In this document: in pieces, positions 20,758-31,874 of the stretch
Layout: every line of letters starts with the position of its first letter
Position numbering within the stretch: position 1 is the first letter of the stretch
DNA from: Paramacrobiotus metropolitanus
Lineage: Eukaryota > Tardigrada > Eutardigrada > Parachela > Macrobiotidae
DNA length: 64,000 nucleotides
Assembly: GCF_019649055.1 (NCBI RefSeq)
Contig: NW_026570233.1
Location: 992,001 to 1,056,000, forward strand
Direction of reading: 5' to 3'
Translations under genes and position numbers: made by a program
Notes under the pieces: model-generated
The model's database searches: none
What the model saw: only the letters and a program-made list of their open reading frames with translations
What the model was told of the DNA's origin: nothing

Positions 20758-21329
20758 GTAAGTAAAATAAACAGCGCGCCACCGGAAATTAATTTTGTCG
20801 ACCGTCTCCAAATGGAAAAAATATGATATTGACCCAAATCTAGAAGTCACACCCACGTTTGCCGTTTTAATTTCCTTGGCTCCGTCGGTTTCATTAGGGC
20901 TTCTTGATTTTTTAAAGTTTTCTAGGATTTTAAGTTTTTTTTGTTTTCTTAACCCTCGCTTGTGACGGCCGACGTGGTGTCGGTCAGCCATTTTTTGGTT
21001 AACGTGGTAATGTGAGCTGCCTTTTGACCGTAATTTGTCCTCTTCCCAAATTTTGCCGTTCATTGTGAAAACTAGAGCCACAACTAGAGCACATTGATAA
21101 AAAGGGCGCGGAATTATTGCGCACAACCGCCTACGCAATCGCGAGTGCAGCGGACCCGCCGTATCACGGCTGCTTGTGTGGAGATTTTCATATCGTTTCC
21201 CATTTTCCAAAACATAAATAATGAGCACAAATTCATGTATTTCTTCTTTGGGTGTAACTAAGAAATCCGAGATATTTCAACAGGCCACGGCAATGCAAAC
21301 TAAATTCCGACACACTCATACGACACTCA

Positions 21330-21468
21330 TATATAATATATATATATATTATATATAATTTGGGAATTATATAATATGTAATTCCCAAATTAGTAAATAT
21401 ATAATTCCGAAATTTAAAAAAATTATATAATAGTTCCCAAATTTAATAATATATAATTCCCAAATTAG
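21330..21468. repeat. AT-rich repeat with AATTCCCAAATT copies
   Basis: (TA)n followed by about four direct or inverted copies of AATTCCCAAATT/AATTTGGGAATT within 140 bp; can fold on itself. Confidence 0.7.
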
Positions 21469-21646
21469 CTTACGAGTCATTATCATCCCATCCGTAAAAT
21501 GAAGTAATGCCATAATGCTGTAACAGAACCTATTTTTTGCACTACTTACCTTAATTACCATTTAATATTAATCGGTCAAATAGAATCGGCATCAATGCAC
21601 GCCAACTGCATGGATAAGTGACAACAGGACGACACTAAAATAGATA

Positions 21647-21755
21647 GTCTCGATGATTAGATTAGTGATTAGATTTGTCTTGATGAATTAGATTTATCTC
21701 GATGATTAGATTTGTCACGATGATCAGATTCTGTCTCGATGATTAGATAGATGAA
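21647..21755. repeat. ~23-bp minisatellite, GATGATTAGATTTGTCTC
   Basis: About five imperfect copies of TCTCGATGATTAGATTTG in tandem. Confidence 0.75.
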
Positions 21756-22015
21756 TAATCTCAACTAGCTTTAGAGTCCGAATGTGTTGATTGCTCTATA
21801 CTCGTACTGTCAATGCGCAACGCATCATCATGCTGTAACTGCCCTATCAGCCAAATGGTTTCTTATCAACTACAAGGTTTCCTATCAACAATCTGTTTTT
21901 TTTTATCAAACAGATGGCTTCTATAAATCACATATCGACGTTATGGCTGGTGTGATTCATTGCTTCCCTTGGGTCTCGCCATGGCGCCGTACAGTAGCTT
22001 GAACCTCTAGCCGTT

Positions 22016-22025
22016 ATATAAATAT
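22016..22025 (+). promoter_or_regulatory. TATA box and start region of the 93-aa orphan
   Basis: TATATAAATA, followed about 30 bp later by a plausible start near 22050. A non-coding exon 1 (to 22150, donor GCA/GTAAGA) would splice to the acceptor TTTTCAG at 22794, ten bases before the ATG at 22804. Confidence 0.5.
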
Positions 22026-22803
22026 AGCTGCAGCCGAGTATAACTGGCAAGTCGGCTGTCGTGCCGGCGTGCCTCGTTGCAGTTGCCTCGGTTGCAGTTG
22101 CCGGGGTCAGCGTTTAGCCAACGTTTTCCCATCCCTAAAGATACACTGCAGTAAGAAGGGAAAATTTTATTCTGCAGTTTTAGTGGAAAAAGAATAATCT
22201 AATTATTGTCATATCCCAGTCACATGGAATGTTTTGTGAGCTTTCTGAGAACGGTCAAGAATGTCGTTCAGTTAATGAACGTTAACCGTCCCCGGTCGAC
22301 CAAATTGCACAGCATAGTATTACAACGACAACGCATAAACTGCCACTAGAGGAGTGAGTTAATCCACCCGTACCACCATAACGCGCGTTTCGATGGCTCG
22401 TCGGTGACATTCGGTGATGTTGGTGAACTGAACGAAATGCCCAAAAATCAGTTACCGTCGCGATCATCAAAATTTGTACACATTTTACATCAACTGAAAA
22501 GTCACTGGGGAAGAGCAACGGCAAGGGCACGAGCCAGAATAAAATTTCAGAACATTTAGACATTCTCAAAGGTCAAGAAATCCACGTTAGAACTGGTCAC
22601 TTCGTCCAAGTACACACTCAGACGTTTTCGGTTGAACTATGTAGTATCAACGAAATGTACATCTGCGATACAGATCGTATTCGTACGGCGATAATATGTG
22701 AGGAAAAAGCTATGCCGGTGGGCAGAATTTTTGTAATTAAGAACCTTGTAAATGACCCACCAAAATTTAGCAAGGATTCTTGTAGTATTTTCAGTGCACC
22801 AAA

Positions 22804-23085
22804 ATGGGCAACACCAACCGAAGGGCCCTTCAGACGTTCAACATTACTGAAGACCTGATGGGCATCTCGGACCTCCGCATGGCAGGCGATTTGTACCTCG
22901 ACAAATTTTCGGAAGCGTTCAAGGAAGACGATGATCGTATTAGAATTCCGGATGGGGACTACGTAGGCGAACGCGTCTCGCTGCTGTCAGCTCAATCAGA
23001 TGGAGCCAGACAGAAACGGGGACGGTGTTCTAGTCTGTGGTTCCGGTTAGTGGCATGTGTCCGCAGGAATAATGAGGCGGATTAA
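22804..23085 (+). CDS. 93-aa orphan with N-terminal myristoylation-like signal
   Basis: Single coding exon, 93 aa. The ATG has a good context (CACCAAAATGG) and lies just after a TTTTCAG acceptor, implying a spliced leader from a TATA promoter at 22016. The protein starts MGNTNRRALQTF, with Gly2 and a small residue nearby, as needed for N-myristoylation. An acidic middle (EAFKEDDDRI) and a basic, Cys/Trp-containing tail (CSSLWFRLVACVRRNN) follow; acyl anchor plus basic amphipathic tail would suit the inner face of a membrane. The coding sequence is more GC-rich than its surroundings. AATAAA at 23609 could end the transcript. I do not recognise the family; function unknown. Confidence 0.55.
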   Translation: MGNTNRRALQTFNITEDLMGISDLRMAGDLYLDKFSEAFKEDDDRIRIPDGDYVGERVSLLSAQSDGARQKRGRCSSLWFRLVACVRRNNEAD

Positions 23086-23676
23086 GAAGCGTTGGGCAAA
23101 ACTCCAAAGACTATGATGCGAAAATCTTCATGATTCTATTTGATCTTCGTGATGGCTTTTTCTCACTTACTCTAGCCAATTCTCAAAACGGAATCTCGAC
23201 TATTTCAGCACTGGTATTGCTGCTACCTTTGTGGTTGTATGTTATTCTGTTTGAATTACTTTTCTAATTTACAGCTTGAGCAGGGTGACCTGTAAGAAGA
23301 ATAACCAATTTTTTTAATCTGGGTTTGCAATGTGATTACTGCGTACAAAATTGCAAGTTTACCTACAATACTTGACCGTTTAGGTACTCACCTGGTCAGT
23401 AACTGCTAACTGGCAAGTGCTCGGGCACAGCTAGAGTAGTACTTCACTTAATTTTGGATACCCTAGGTTTATGGTGTTTATTCAAATGTTACCGGTGATT
23501 TTAGGCGGCCAAGAGCGTAACTTTCCCAGTAAAAGTTCAGTAAACCCTAAGTGTATTTGTAAGCAATTAAGTACTTTGTAAAAAGACCGGAGTAGCACCA
23601 GAAGCAAAAATAAAAAAATTTTCCATCAAGTTTGCGGGGCACTTAATTAATTTGTAATTAGTAATTTTACAAATTG
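23086..23676. other. 3' UTR / spacer between convergent genes
   Basis: The orphan (+) and the dermatopontin-like gene (-) meet tail to tail here; AATAAA at 23609-23614 suits the plus-strand gene. Nothing else seen. Confidence 0.45.
23609..23614 (+). terminator. Poly(A) signal, orphan gene
   Basis: AATAAA 520 bp after the orphan stop codon, just short of the convergent gene's stop. Confidence 0.35.
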
Positions 23677-25007
23677 CTACATCGATGGCAATGCGTATTC
23701 CTTGTCTAAAGGATGCCGGTCAACGAGGTCCGTGGCTTTCCAGCGCCATGACCGGCGCAGCGGCTCCTGGAAATTAACTGTTGTCGGTGACCCGTTATTG
23801 CTAGGACTCTCCGCTCGCATTTGGTTTTGCACGCTTCGATACTGAGCTTGATAGTCCTGGGGTATCGGATATGGGATGTAGTTTTCCCGTGCAATATAGG
23901 AAGGATATCCGCCGTCGATCTCTGCTCGGGGTGGCGATACCACTGTTGGCGCTCCGTGTCTGCTTAAAGTGCACATGGCAATAACAATAAGTATTAAAAA
24001 AACGTTCAACCACAGCTGATTATTGACCGATCCAACTCTTCACTGAAGTAAATTAGCCCACAACAGTAGCGCTACCAGCACGTTTTGAGGAATATTCTTG
24101 CACAACCATATAGCTGTATTGATGACCTTACATTTGTTTTAACAGAAACAGCTAGACTTCTTTAAAATGCTGCATAAGCAGAGCTGACATTCTCTGGGCA
24201 GCGTCGCTACGTTGTCTAGTTTTCGGTACTTACCCTAAACGGCAACACTGGATCCAGTCAATAATATAATTCTGCTTGCTGGCGTCAATCTTGCGCGACA
24301 TTCCGGTGGCCACGTATCCGGGACTGCAGTACACCATAAACTGGATAAGTGAGTCATAGTACTCCCCAAATTCATCGTGCGTGGACATGTAATCTGCAGT
24401 AAAGTTTACCTCCGTATTGTTGCATGTTAGACTTATAAATTATAAAGAAGCTTAAACGAAAGGTCAAATCCGCAACATACAACATGAAACGTAATCGATA
24501 AAATATCCTTTGGGCACTTTGCAGCATTTCATTCCGACAGTATCGTCAGCACCTGGACGCCACGTGAACCACTGGTATTCATCATCCCAAACCGCTGTTT
24601 CCGAAAAAATAATTATCAAAAGTGTTTTTGGAAGTAGTAAAGCTTCCTTTACCCGTCATGAAGGTATTGATGCTCATGGTGGAATTTCGACGATCGAAGC
24701 AAAAGAACTGTGTAGTATAATTCCGCACCACACAACTGGAAAAACATGCAAAACGCAATAACGAATTACGAAGTCATGAATGCACCGGCTGTGGCTTACA
24801 ATTACTTCAATTATCACTTTGTAATATGCGTCTGAGTACACATTATAATACTGGACCATTCTTTCGTAATGGCCAAAGTTATATCAACAACGACCGCCGG
24901 CTTACCTGGGATAATACGGATACAGTCCCATTGCTGATGGTTTGTAAGAGAACACAAATCTGCACCATATCGCTTGTAATCTCTTCGACAACAAAGTGTT
25001 TGGTAAA
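23677..25007 (-). CDS. Dermatopontin-like secreted protein with Pro-rich tail
   Basis: Minus-strand exons with matching phases: 24707-24653, 24594-24481, 24393-24234 and 23959-23677 (stop 23679-23677); a further exon 25007-24906 is phase-compatible but less certain. The joined protein carries paired aromatic/Cys motifs of the dermatopontin type: DDEYQWFTW, VGMKCC, then YCSPGYVATGMSRKI followed by NYIIDWIQCCR, matching the dermatopontin pattern (C..G.V..G..S......DREWQFYCCR). A Tyr/Pro/Gln-rich tail (YIPYPIPQDYQAQY) follows. Dermatopontins are extracellular, cysteine-linked matrix or haemolymph proteins. No clear signal peptide was found, so the true first exon may lie upstream. A hydrophobic start (MNVFLILIVIAMC, from 24009) looks like a signal peptide but overlaps the polypyrimidine tract of the last intron; splicing is the better reading. 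Confidence 0.55.
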
Positions 25008-25844
25008 CTGATAAGTTTACTGTTACCAATATTTTTAAAGTGAAAATTTATACCAACATTGTTACATTGTTTCGCGTATAAATTTTATGCGTCTATACAT
25101 ACAGTAAATATAATTTGTTTTTTCAATTTATTACTTATTTTTCGGTATCGGTGTATGTACACGTGAGGTGCTTCTGTTAAGTACTTGCACATGCCTTTGT
25201 ACTCTGTACATCCGGCACACAAATACTTTCTAAATCAGTAACCACAACGTATTATGACTGCATAATTAAGAAGCACATGCATAATTTTAATGATTAAAAT
25301 GTACAGTACAATTCTAGCAGGTGCAACTTTCTACCAGTAAAACATCGAAATAGTGGCACGCGCATTTTTATGGAAATAATTTCATAATCTTCATAGTTCA
25401 ATGATAAATACCGTATAAAGGTAATTTTCCTTAGCACAAGCGCTTTAAAGATTTACAGTTTCTTACTCCAAAGTCGTCCTGAAAATCCCTGAAACGGCAA
25501 CCCATACCCTCTTTCAGTACAAGGAATGAAATGCGAAAGTAGATCCATTAAGACTTACTGGACGCCTGCAAAGTTACAAATTGTTACAGGGTTGTGACGT
25601 ACGCGGCTCAGCTTTCAAAGTTAACATTTTCTACGAATGCAATAATGATACGAAAATTTTGCCGCTATGATGTTAATACTTAATACATAATCCCAAAAAT
25701 TTCCCGCTATGGCCATAAACATGGTGTTGTTTCCCAATTCCCGCTATGATTGTTAATAAACTCTAGGGCAAAACTTCTAGCTTCGCTTCGGTCTTTTGAC
25801 TTTTAGTGCTACGAGTAGCGGTGCACTTCCGTAGTGTACTCTGT
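25008..25844. other. Intergenic, nothing seen
   Basis: AT-rich, no exon pattern; CCCGCTATG recurs at about 25699 and 25739. Confidence 0.4.
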
Positions 25845-25959
25845 ATGGCGAGAGATTCACTGCCAAATACAGCAAAACATACCAACAAGCGCTTCACCGT
25901 CCAAGCACTCCACTATCCATTTCCGGTGTGGAGTCCGTGGACCTCCATGGTTATGGAAG
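25845..25959 (+). CDS. Possible first coding exon, unknown gene
   Basis: ATG at 25845, 38 codons, then a strong donor GAAG/GTAAGT (phase 1). The peptide MARDSLPNTAKHTNKRFTVQ then ALHYPFPVWSPW is Pro/Trp-rich with no recognised family. No matching acceptor exon could be fixed downstream, so the gene is incomplete or the exon is spurious. Confidence 0.3.
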
Positions 25960-26078
25960 GTAAGTACCATGGTGTCTCCCTTTAATCAGAAGACCAGGTA
26001 ATCCCAAAAGCGCATGAAAAATACAAAGGAGGGATTTTTCTAATTAATCAGATTTAATGCCATTGCACCAATTAAGGT

Positions 26079-26204
26079 TTACGCGATGATGCGTACCGAT
26101 CCATAAGGAGTATAGCTGCCGTAGTGCCGCACGGTGGACGAAACAAACTGAAGACTAACGCATACAAAGAAATAAAGAAATAATTTTGTAATCACAAATG
26201 GCAT
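26079..26204 (-). CDS. Possible short secreted peptide
   Basis: Minus-strand ATG at 26204, 41 aa. The first ~23 residues (MPFVITKLFLYFFVCVSLQF) look like a signal peptide; the remainder (VRHYGSYTPYGSVRII) is Tyr/Gly-rich. A TTAG/TTCAG acceptor inside the hydrophobic part means it could instead be an intron end plus a terminal exon. Confidence 0.25.
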   Translation of the reverse strand: MPFVITKLFLYFFVCVSLQFVSSTVRHYGSYTPYGSVRIIA

Positions 26205-26264
26205 GAACAGCTGAATTAACTTCGAACTGAGACTCCAAGTACATCTGTAAACTACAGAGAACAT

Positions 26265-27982
26265 TTCTGCTGAAAACTACCGGCAATCACTCCGATTGTC
26301 TTCGTGACAGTGGTTATGCGATTTACATGTTTAGATCTATGATGTTATCTCGCATAACGGACCATCGTTGGTTATTAATGAGCTTACTCGTTTTTCGCTG
26401 TCGCACACCATACAATTTTCCATTTTCTTAATGGCTACTCTTCTTGGCCATCAGTTCCTTGATGTGATGTTGCAAAAATTCATTGTACATGCTGAATGTA
26501 GTGCCAAATGCGCGCTTAACATTTGTAAAAAGCGATAAATTAAATAGGTTATGTTTCTTTAGCGAGGATTAACAAAAAAGGTTCTGGTTTGATTATGCCG
26601 GCATTTGATTTATGCGGGTTGATGGTAATTGTAATTGCTGAAGATTATAAGAATGCGGCGCCTTTCCCATGCGTGCTTTGTCAAGTGGTTAATGCCCTTT
26701 GTGTACTGCCGATGCAGCCGGAAGCGGTACATACTTGCGCGTATTGCTGAACATGACAGCAATAAGTAATAATACATTGTGCTTCAATAACAAAAATACC
26801 CGTCAACACTTGGTTCAGTTATTATACCGACACGTACCGTGTATTATTTGTTTTGCTTAAGTGGGACGGGTTTTCTGCAAAGGTGCGGCTTAATGGTAAC
26901 GTTACAACTTACAACCCGGTTCGCCAGGTAGCACTTTTTTTGACGCGTGTTGTGCAGACCCGAGACGTGACGGCGACAGTATGTTTAAGTAGAGTTATCG
27001 CGCAATGTTTGACGTTAATTGGTACGTCTGGAGTACGTAGACTACGTAAAATTACAACGAAATTGTTACAATTAAAACGCATCCGTCCTGGCTCCGTATT
27101 TTGACGGTGCTCGGCACATCTAATCCATGAATGCCTTTTTACGAAATCGAACCGGGCAAGTTTTCAATAAATGCGAAACACGATATAATTTTTCAAAAAC
27201 AAAACACGGAGAACATCCGTCGAGATACGTAGAGCAAAAACATTTATTTAATTTGGAGCCAAATTGAAGTTTCAGAACCTTCTGAAGTATGAAAGACACT
27301 ATAAAATCTATGCAACACGCAATTTAGTTGGTTTTACAACTAAGTACTACGTATTTATAAATTGTAAATAATTAACTAGCAGTCAGCTACCCAAAAATTG
27401 AGGATATTTTTTTTACTGCCAAGAAAGTACACACGATAACACTATCACACTAATCCGTTTTAAATTAACAAAGACAATTGTTTGAACTGGGCTTAATTTT
27501 TACTTAAGCTTTGCCAGGCTTCCTGAGTTTTTTGACCTGGAATATGTGAGAGTTCTAATTTAAATGGATGTACATATAGTGATAACGGCACACAGCGATC
27601 AGTAACTGTACTATGAAGAAAACAGGCACAACTTAACAATTTTCGGGCTAGAAAATAGTATTTGTTTCGTAATGTATAACCGATACACTTACCTATATTA
27701 CATTGGGTGGACATATGGTTTACTTGTCGGGTTTTGTAACGTTACAAAACCTGTTAACTCTAGCCTGTGACCTCATCCATAAAGGTATAATTATGTAGAA
27801 AGCCTGTAGCGAGCAGATATGCGATTGAACTTCGGGGAAAATAAATTCTTCTTCCTTGACAAAGTTAGCCCGAAAAAGCTCTGACTCCAGTTACAGGCAG
27901 AGGTCATTTGCGCTATCCAGATTTTCGCCGAACATATGTCAGTCGCTGTGGTCCAGGAATGAAACTACAGTCAATCCTTGCC
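26265..27982. other. Intergenic, no supported gene
   Basis: Frames near 26853-27104 (+) and 27493-27714 (-) contain splice-like signals but no coherent exon chain or family likeness. Confidence 0.4.
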
Positions 27983-28860
27983 TATTATTATTATTATTAT
28001 TATTACGGCACAAGAGCAGACAACCCCAAGGGGACTTCAAGTCTGGTCGAACAAAAAACATTTGAGCGCTAATGTAAATACTTAAGACAGATCAACAGAT
28101 TTGAGTAGGAATTTAAAGGCAGGTACAGAACTTGCATCAAGAATTTTAGGGTTAACAGCAATAATTTTATCAAGCAGACGCATTAATCGAAATTCCATAG
28201 TCGTCTCTCCAATAACTCTCCTTGTCCGTGCAGCGTCGACTTTTGCCGGTTTTCGTAAATTGTAGTGCATGGTGGTGTCTTTCACTTTGATCATGTCTAG
28301 GAGGTAGGCGGGAAGCGAAAACTGACTCTTGTTCCAGATCTTGTACAGCCACACCGCATTGCTCTGACGCCATCGGTCGAATATGTGAGGAATACCCAAC
28401 TTCCGATACAGTTCCGGAGTAACCGGCATCTTGTAATCAGTGATGGTTTTCAGAGCTTTACGTTGCAGTCCGGCTAGCTTGTTGCGCTCAGTCAAAGACG
28501 CCGCAGACCATACAGGCGACTGGTGTGCGATATGGCAACCGAAGCAGGCGTGATAAAGACCTTTGCGCTGTGACATGCTGAGCCCTTGTTGTGCCCGTTT
28601 AATCATGGCAATGCCAAAATTCCCTTTCCTTTGTACCTTTCTGAACTGATCATTCCACTTCAGGTGGTTATCGATCTCAACGCCGAGGTACCGTACACAT
28701 TTTGATATGCCGACGACTGACCCATTGATGACGACTTCTGGATCCGGCTGCATATTGCGGTCGGAACATATGTACAGATTCATCGCTTGGCATTTCTTTT
28801 CGTTTATATGCAGCATATTTTCTTCCATAACCTGGCCATATTTTCTTCCATAATTTAATG
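27983..28860 (-). mobile_element. 5'-truncated non-LTR (LINE) retrotransposon
   Basis: The minus strand reads the C-terminal part of a LINE reverse transcriptase (28828-28082), a short 3' UTR containing CTTGGGGTTGTCTGCTCTTG, and a terminal (TAA)n tail (plus strand (ATT)n, 27983-28005). The upstream catalytic fingers and palm are absent, as after a 5'-truncated insertion. The break lies near 28830-28860, at a short duplication (28814-28830 and 28837-28853). TAA-repeat tails occur in I-, Jockey- and CR1-like LINEs; the exact clade is open. Confidence 0.8.
28082..28828 (-). pseudogene. LINE reverse transcriptase, C-terminal remnant
   Basis: 248 codons open to stop. It begins just after the missing FADD block: LHINEKKCQAMNLY, then SKCVRYLGVEIDNHLKWNDQ, the YLGxxID..L.W motif that follows the palm in LINE reverse transcriptases. 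A thumb-like region (KGLYHACFGCHIAHQSPVWS, LQRKALKTIT) follows. Polymerase motifs A-C are absent, so it cannot work. The frame is intact, so the copy is not very old. Confidence 0.82.
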
Positions 28861-29388
28861 TGTGTTTTTCTTTATCCGGCCAACGGCATGCAGCAACGTT
28901 AGCTTAAAGATTTCATTTCCGACATAATTTTAATTTGCCAATTCAGTATTTTTTGAGCTGCTGAAAACTGCACTGGACCACATAAGTGGACACATAATGG
29001 ACCACATTGCAATCCTGGAGCGCCGACAAATGACCGCTCCTTGTTAAATTTGTACTTATCGTGTCGGACAGAATAAAAACACGTATAATATCTCGAGCTC
29101 ATAGGTGAATAACTGTATCACATGACTGAACAACTGTATCGCAAATGTCTGAATTCCGATACGGATAAGTGATAGCCTTTGCCTAAACTGATAGCTACTA
29201 TTCTATACATTAAAAAATTTTAGCAGGCTTGCCTGGGTTTTAGACTGTAGAGGGACAACGATATATGGAGGAGCTTCCGGCTTAAAATTTTACATCACGA
29301 TGATATAACAGATCCCTAACTGCCGACTGCAGCAGTAATTTTTTTACTTATTCCTAGACGCTACGCATCCTAACTCTAAAATTACAAA
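28861..29388. other. Upstream region of the acyltransferase gene
   Basis: AT-rich, 530 bp between the LINE and the next ATG; no clear TATA box recognised. Confidence 0.4.
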
Positions 29389-30838
29389 ATGCGCATTCTT
29401 AGAGATAAATCAGAATTAGCGACCATTTTACCACGTTTGGAGTCGAACTTTCCCAGATCATTACCGGTGAGTGCCGATACTTGCTCGTGTTCTCAGTAAT
29501 TAAGATACACGTTATTTATTACTTGCCATGTATATGAATCGCCTGTTGGCAGTGTTTGTTGTGTGCGCTGCCGTTTTTTCTACTTCTTACAAAATGATTA
29601 GGTTTACCACATGGTACAACATGCTTTTACGGAAACGTACGCTTGGCCAGGGATGGAAATCGTCGTGGATCAGTATCCTGATTTCGCCGTTTGTATTGTC
29701 CGTCCACAAAAGAATGACAAGGTTAGCTAAAATTTCAGCCCGGCATAAAAAAGCTCATCGTACCTGCTCATGTCCTTGTACTTTGTTGTTGTACACTCAA
29801 GTTTGGTCCTCTGTGTTCGTCACCGTTGTCTAATTTTGCTTCTTCATTAGAATTTCGTTCCAATGATGAATGGATATCAAGTCTTTTTATACTCTGAAAA
29901 CGACGAGATTTTGCGCCGTATGCTATTCCATGAAGATGTCATCGACTGGACACAGTTTAACATCATGTTTGCAGGTAAGAAACAATAATTAACCTAAACA
30001 CCTTTTACGATTGTTCGGCAGTTTATATTTTTGCAGCCACTGTTTGCTATAGCGTTAAATATAAGTGTTCAAGCCGTTTTGAAAAAATCAAGGTATAGAA
30101 ACATCAAACAGGGCCATGTTAAAGGTCACAATGTAGTACTTTACATCCGTTGTATCCGTCTGACAACACTGCATTTCCTTCTAATTTACTGCAGACATAA
30201 CGGAGCCCGAGCATTTACAAATTTTTAACGAAGGACGAAGAATAATCGGCGGCACGTTCGAAGACTACGACGACACGGAAGGCTACCCAACCGGAGAGCG
30301 CTGTTATTACTTTGACCTGGATAAGATGCATCTCGAGTACGTACGCGAAACCCGCAGCTGGCCATGGACAGTACAAGCATGTATTCAGATTTCTTATTAC
30401 AGTTACGCAGTTCCTGACGGTTTTCGCGAGGGTATTCTTCTCCCAGATCACGCCGAACAGATGTCCATTGAGCGCAATTACGGAGTGCGGAACAACAACG
30501 AGCAGTTTTTTAACCACATGTTATCCCACAATTTTCCCAGCTTTGCACTATTTCCCCACGATTCCAACCTACCGGCAGCGTACTGTCTGTACAAGTGCGA
30601 AGGAACTCTGGGCGCAGCTTATGTTCATCATGAATATCGCGGGAGAGGTCTGTATAAGGTCATCTTGCGAGGGATCTTGCGGGAACTCCGAGATTTGGGG
30701 GAGAAGCATGTGTGGGCGGAAACGCCGACATCCAATCTGGTTTCACAGAAAGGCCTGAAAGGGGTCGGAGGAAACGAGTTTTCGGAGAATTATATAGTGC
30801 ACTGGATTAACGTCTGGCCAGGTGGAAAACCAACTTAA
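29389..30838 (+). CDS. Glycine N-acyltransferase-like protein
   Basis: Five exons with fully consistent phases: 29389-29466, 29602-29721, 29851-29974, 30195-30336, 30403-30838; 299 aa, close to the ~296 aa usual for GLYAT. The family transfers an acyl group from acyl-CoA to glycine or another amine, in mitochondria or cytosol. The N-terminal half has the family pattern (FPRSLPVYHMVQHAF, VVDQYPDFAVCIVRPQKND, VIDWTQFNIMF). The C-terminal half is a GNAT fold with GTLGAAYVHHEYRGRGLYKV, the R-G-x-G acetyl-CoA loop, then ILRELRDLG. The last intron (30337-30402) is 66 bp, a multiple of three and stop-free, so retention would insert 22 residues. The ATG is the first in exon 1. Substrate unknown. Confidence 0.85.
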
Positions 30839-30943
30839 CCTCCTATAGTACAACATGCATGTATCGCACCTCAACATTAGTTCCTTGCAACGCGGTACAT
30901 ACTCGCGCGTACTATAATTTACTTTACTGATAAGATTGTTGTA

Positions 30944-30949
30944 ATTAAA
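30944..30949 (+). terminator. Variant poly(A) signal, acyltransferase gene
   Basis: ATTAAA about 105 bp after the stop codon. Confidence 0.4.
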
Positions 30950-31122
30950 ACATTTTCCGGGTCCTGGTTTTTATCCTGGATATACCTAGTCTAAATCAAA
31001 CTACGCGCATATGTCATATAAAAATTTCCATAGGGCACTGTCTACAAATAAAATAACATTGGTATGTTTTGGTATGTTTGGATATTTTTACCTGGCTTGA
31101 TTATTATCGTAAATATTGTGAC

Positions 31123-31233
31123 CATTGTAAAATTGAGAGCATTGTAAAAGATTGTAAAATTGAGAGCATTGTAAAATTGAGAGCATTGTAAAATTGTAAA
31201 ATTGAGCATTGTAAAATTGAGAGCATTGTAAAA
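31123..31233. repeat. ~18-bp minisatellite, ATTGTAAAATTGAGAGC
   Basis: About six imperfect copies of GCATTGTAAAATTGAGA in tandem, some shortened to ATTGTAAA. Confidence 0.85.
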
Positions 31234-31394
31234 GGTCATCTGCAGGGTACTGTAGCGGAAGTATGATCTTTAGCTTGCTGCTGTGTGTTCTTCTTCATAT
31301 AGCGGCATACTGCATGCCGCGTACGTAAAGTGATACGACCACCTCTCTTCCAGAACAACAATACTGGCAAATTCTTTAATTTTCGTCAGACTGT

Positions 31395-31440
31395 GCCAGT
31401 CTGAATACAATGCAATATATTGCATTGGATTCAGACTGGC
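31395..31440. repeat. 46-bp palindrome, one mismatch
   Basis: GCCAGTCTGAAT...ATTCAGACTGGC, 23-bp arms with no loop and a single mismatched pair. Ends four bases before the next palindrome. Confidence 0.9.
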
Positions 31441-31443
31441 AAA

Positions 31444-31549
31444 ATTAACAATTGATATGCTATTATGATTTCTATACAGCTAGCTTTACCATTTATATAA
31501 ATGGTAAAGCTAGCTGTATAGAAATCATAATAGCATATCAATTGTTAAT
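31444..31549. repeat. Perfect 106-bp palindrome
   Basis: Two 53-bp arms, exactly reverse-complementary without spacer, centred between 31496 and 31497 (ATTTAT/ATAAAT). Outer ends ATTAACAATTG...CAATTGTTAAT. Would form a 53-bp hairpin or cruciform. Confidence 0.95.
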
Positions 31550-31874
31550 GTGTGTGACCTTTCAAACTGGATGCGTCATGTTCTTCCGGCTTTACGTACC
31601 CGCTCATTTGCCCTTGAGGAGCCTAGACACGGCGGTCGCGCCCGAGCATATGCGCCTGTTTCGACCATCCAGTACTGCACTGTACGTTTGATTTATGCAA
31701 ATACATAAGTTCGCAGCTTTTTTAGAAAATTTAGTGCGTACTGTACAAAATTTACGAGCACTGTAATAAGATTTATGTACCCTGTACGGCTGTACCGCTG
31801 TACAATACGTATGCCATATATGCGCAAAGATAAATCGCACGTGACGCTAACGTCCCTCACCAAATTCCCAGTGG

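Larger units (their letters stand above)
19237..22015. other. Intergenic, no firmly supported gene
   Basis: Contains one weak first-exon candidate (20659-20757), an AT-rich repeat patch and a minisatellite. A 164-codon minus-strand frame (21228-20734), Lys-rich in its middle, is long for this composition but has no recognisable domain. Confidence 0.4.

Noticed and set aside
20734-21228. 164-codon minus-strand frame, Lys-rich
   Set aside because: Longer than expected for this composition, but no domain, splice partner or promoter. Kept only as a remark.
23801-24013. Separate secreted peptide starting at 24009
   Set aside because: Its signal-like start coincides with a polypyrimidine tract and CAG acceptor that joins in phase to upstream dermatopontin-like exons.
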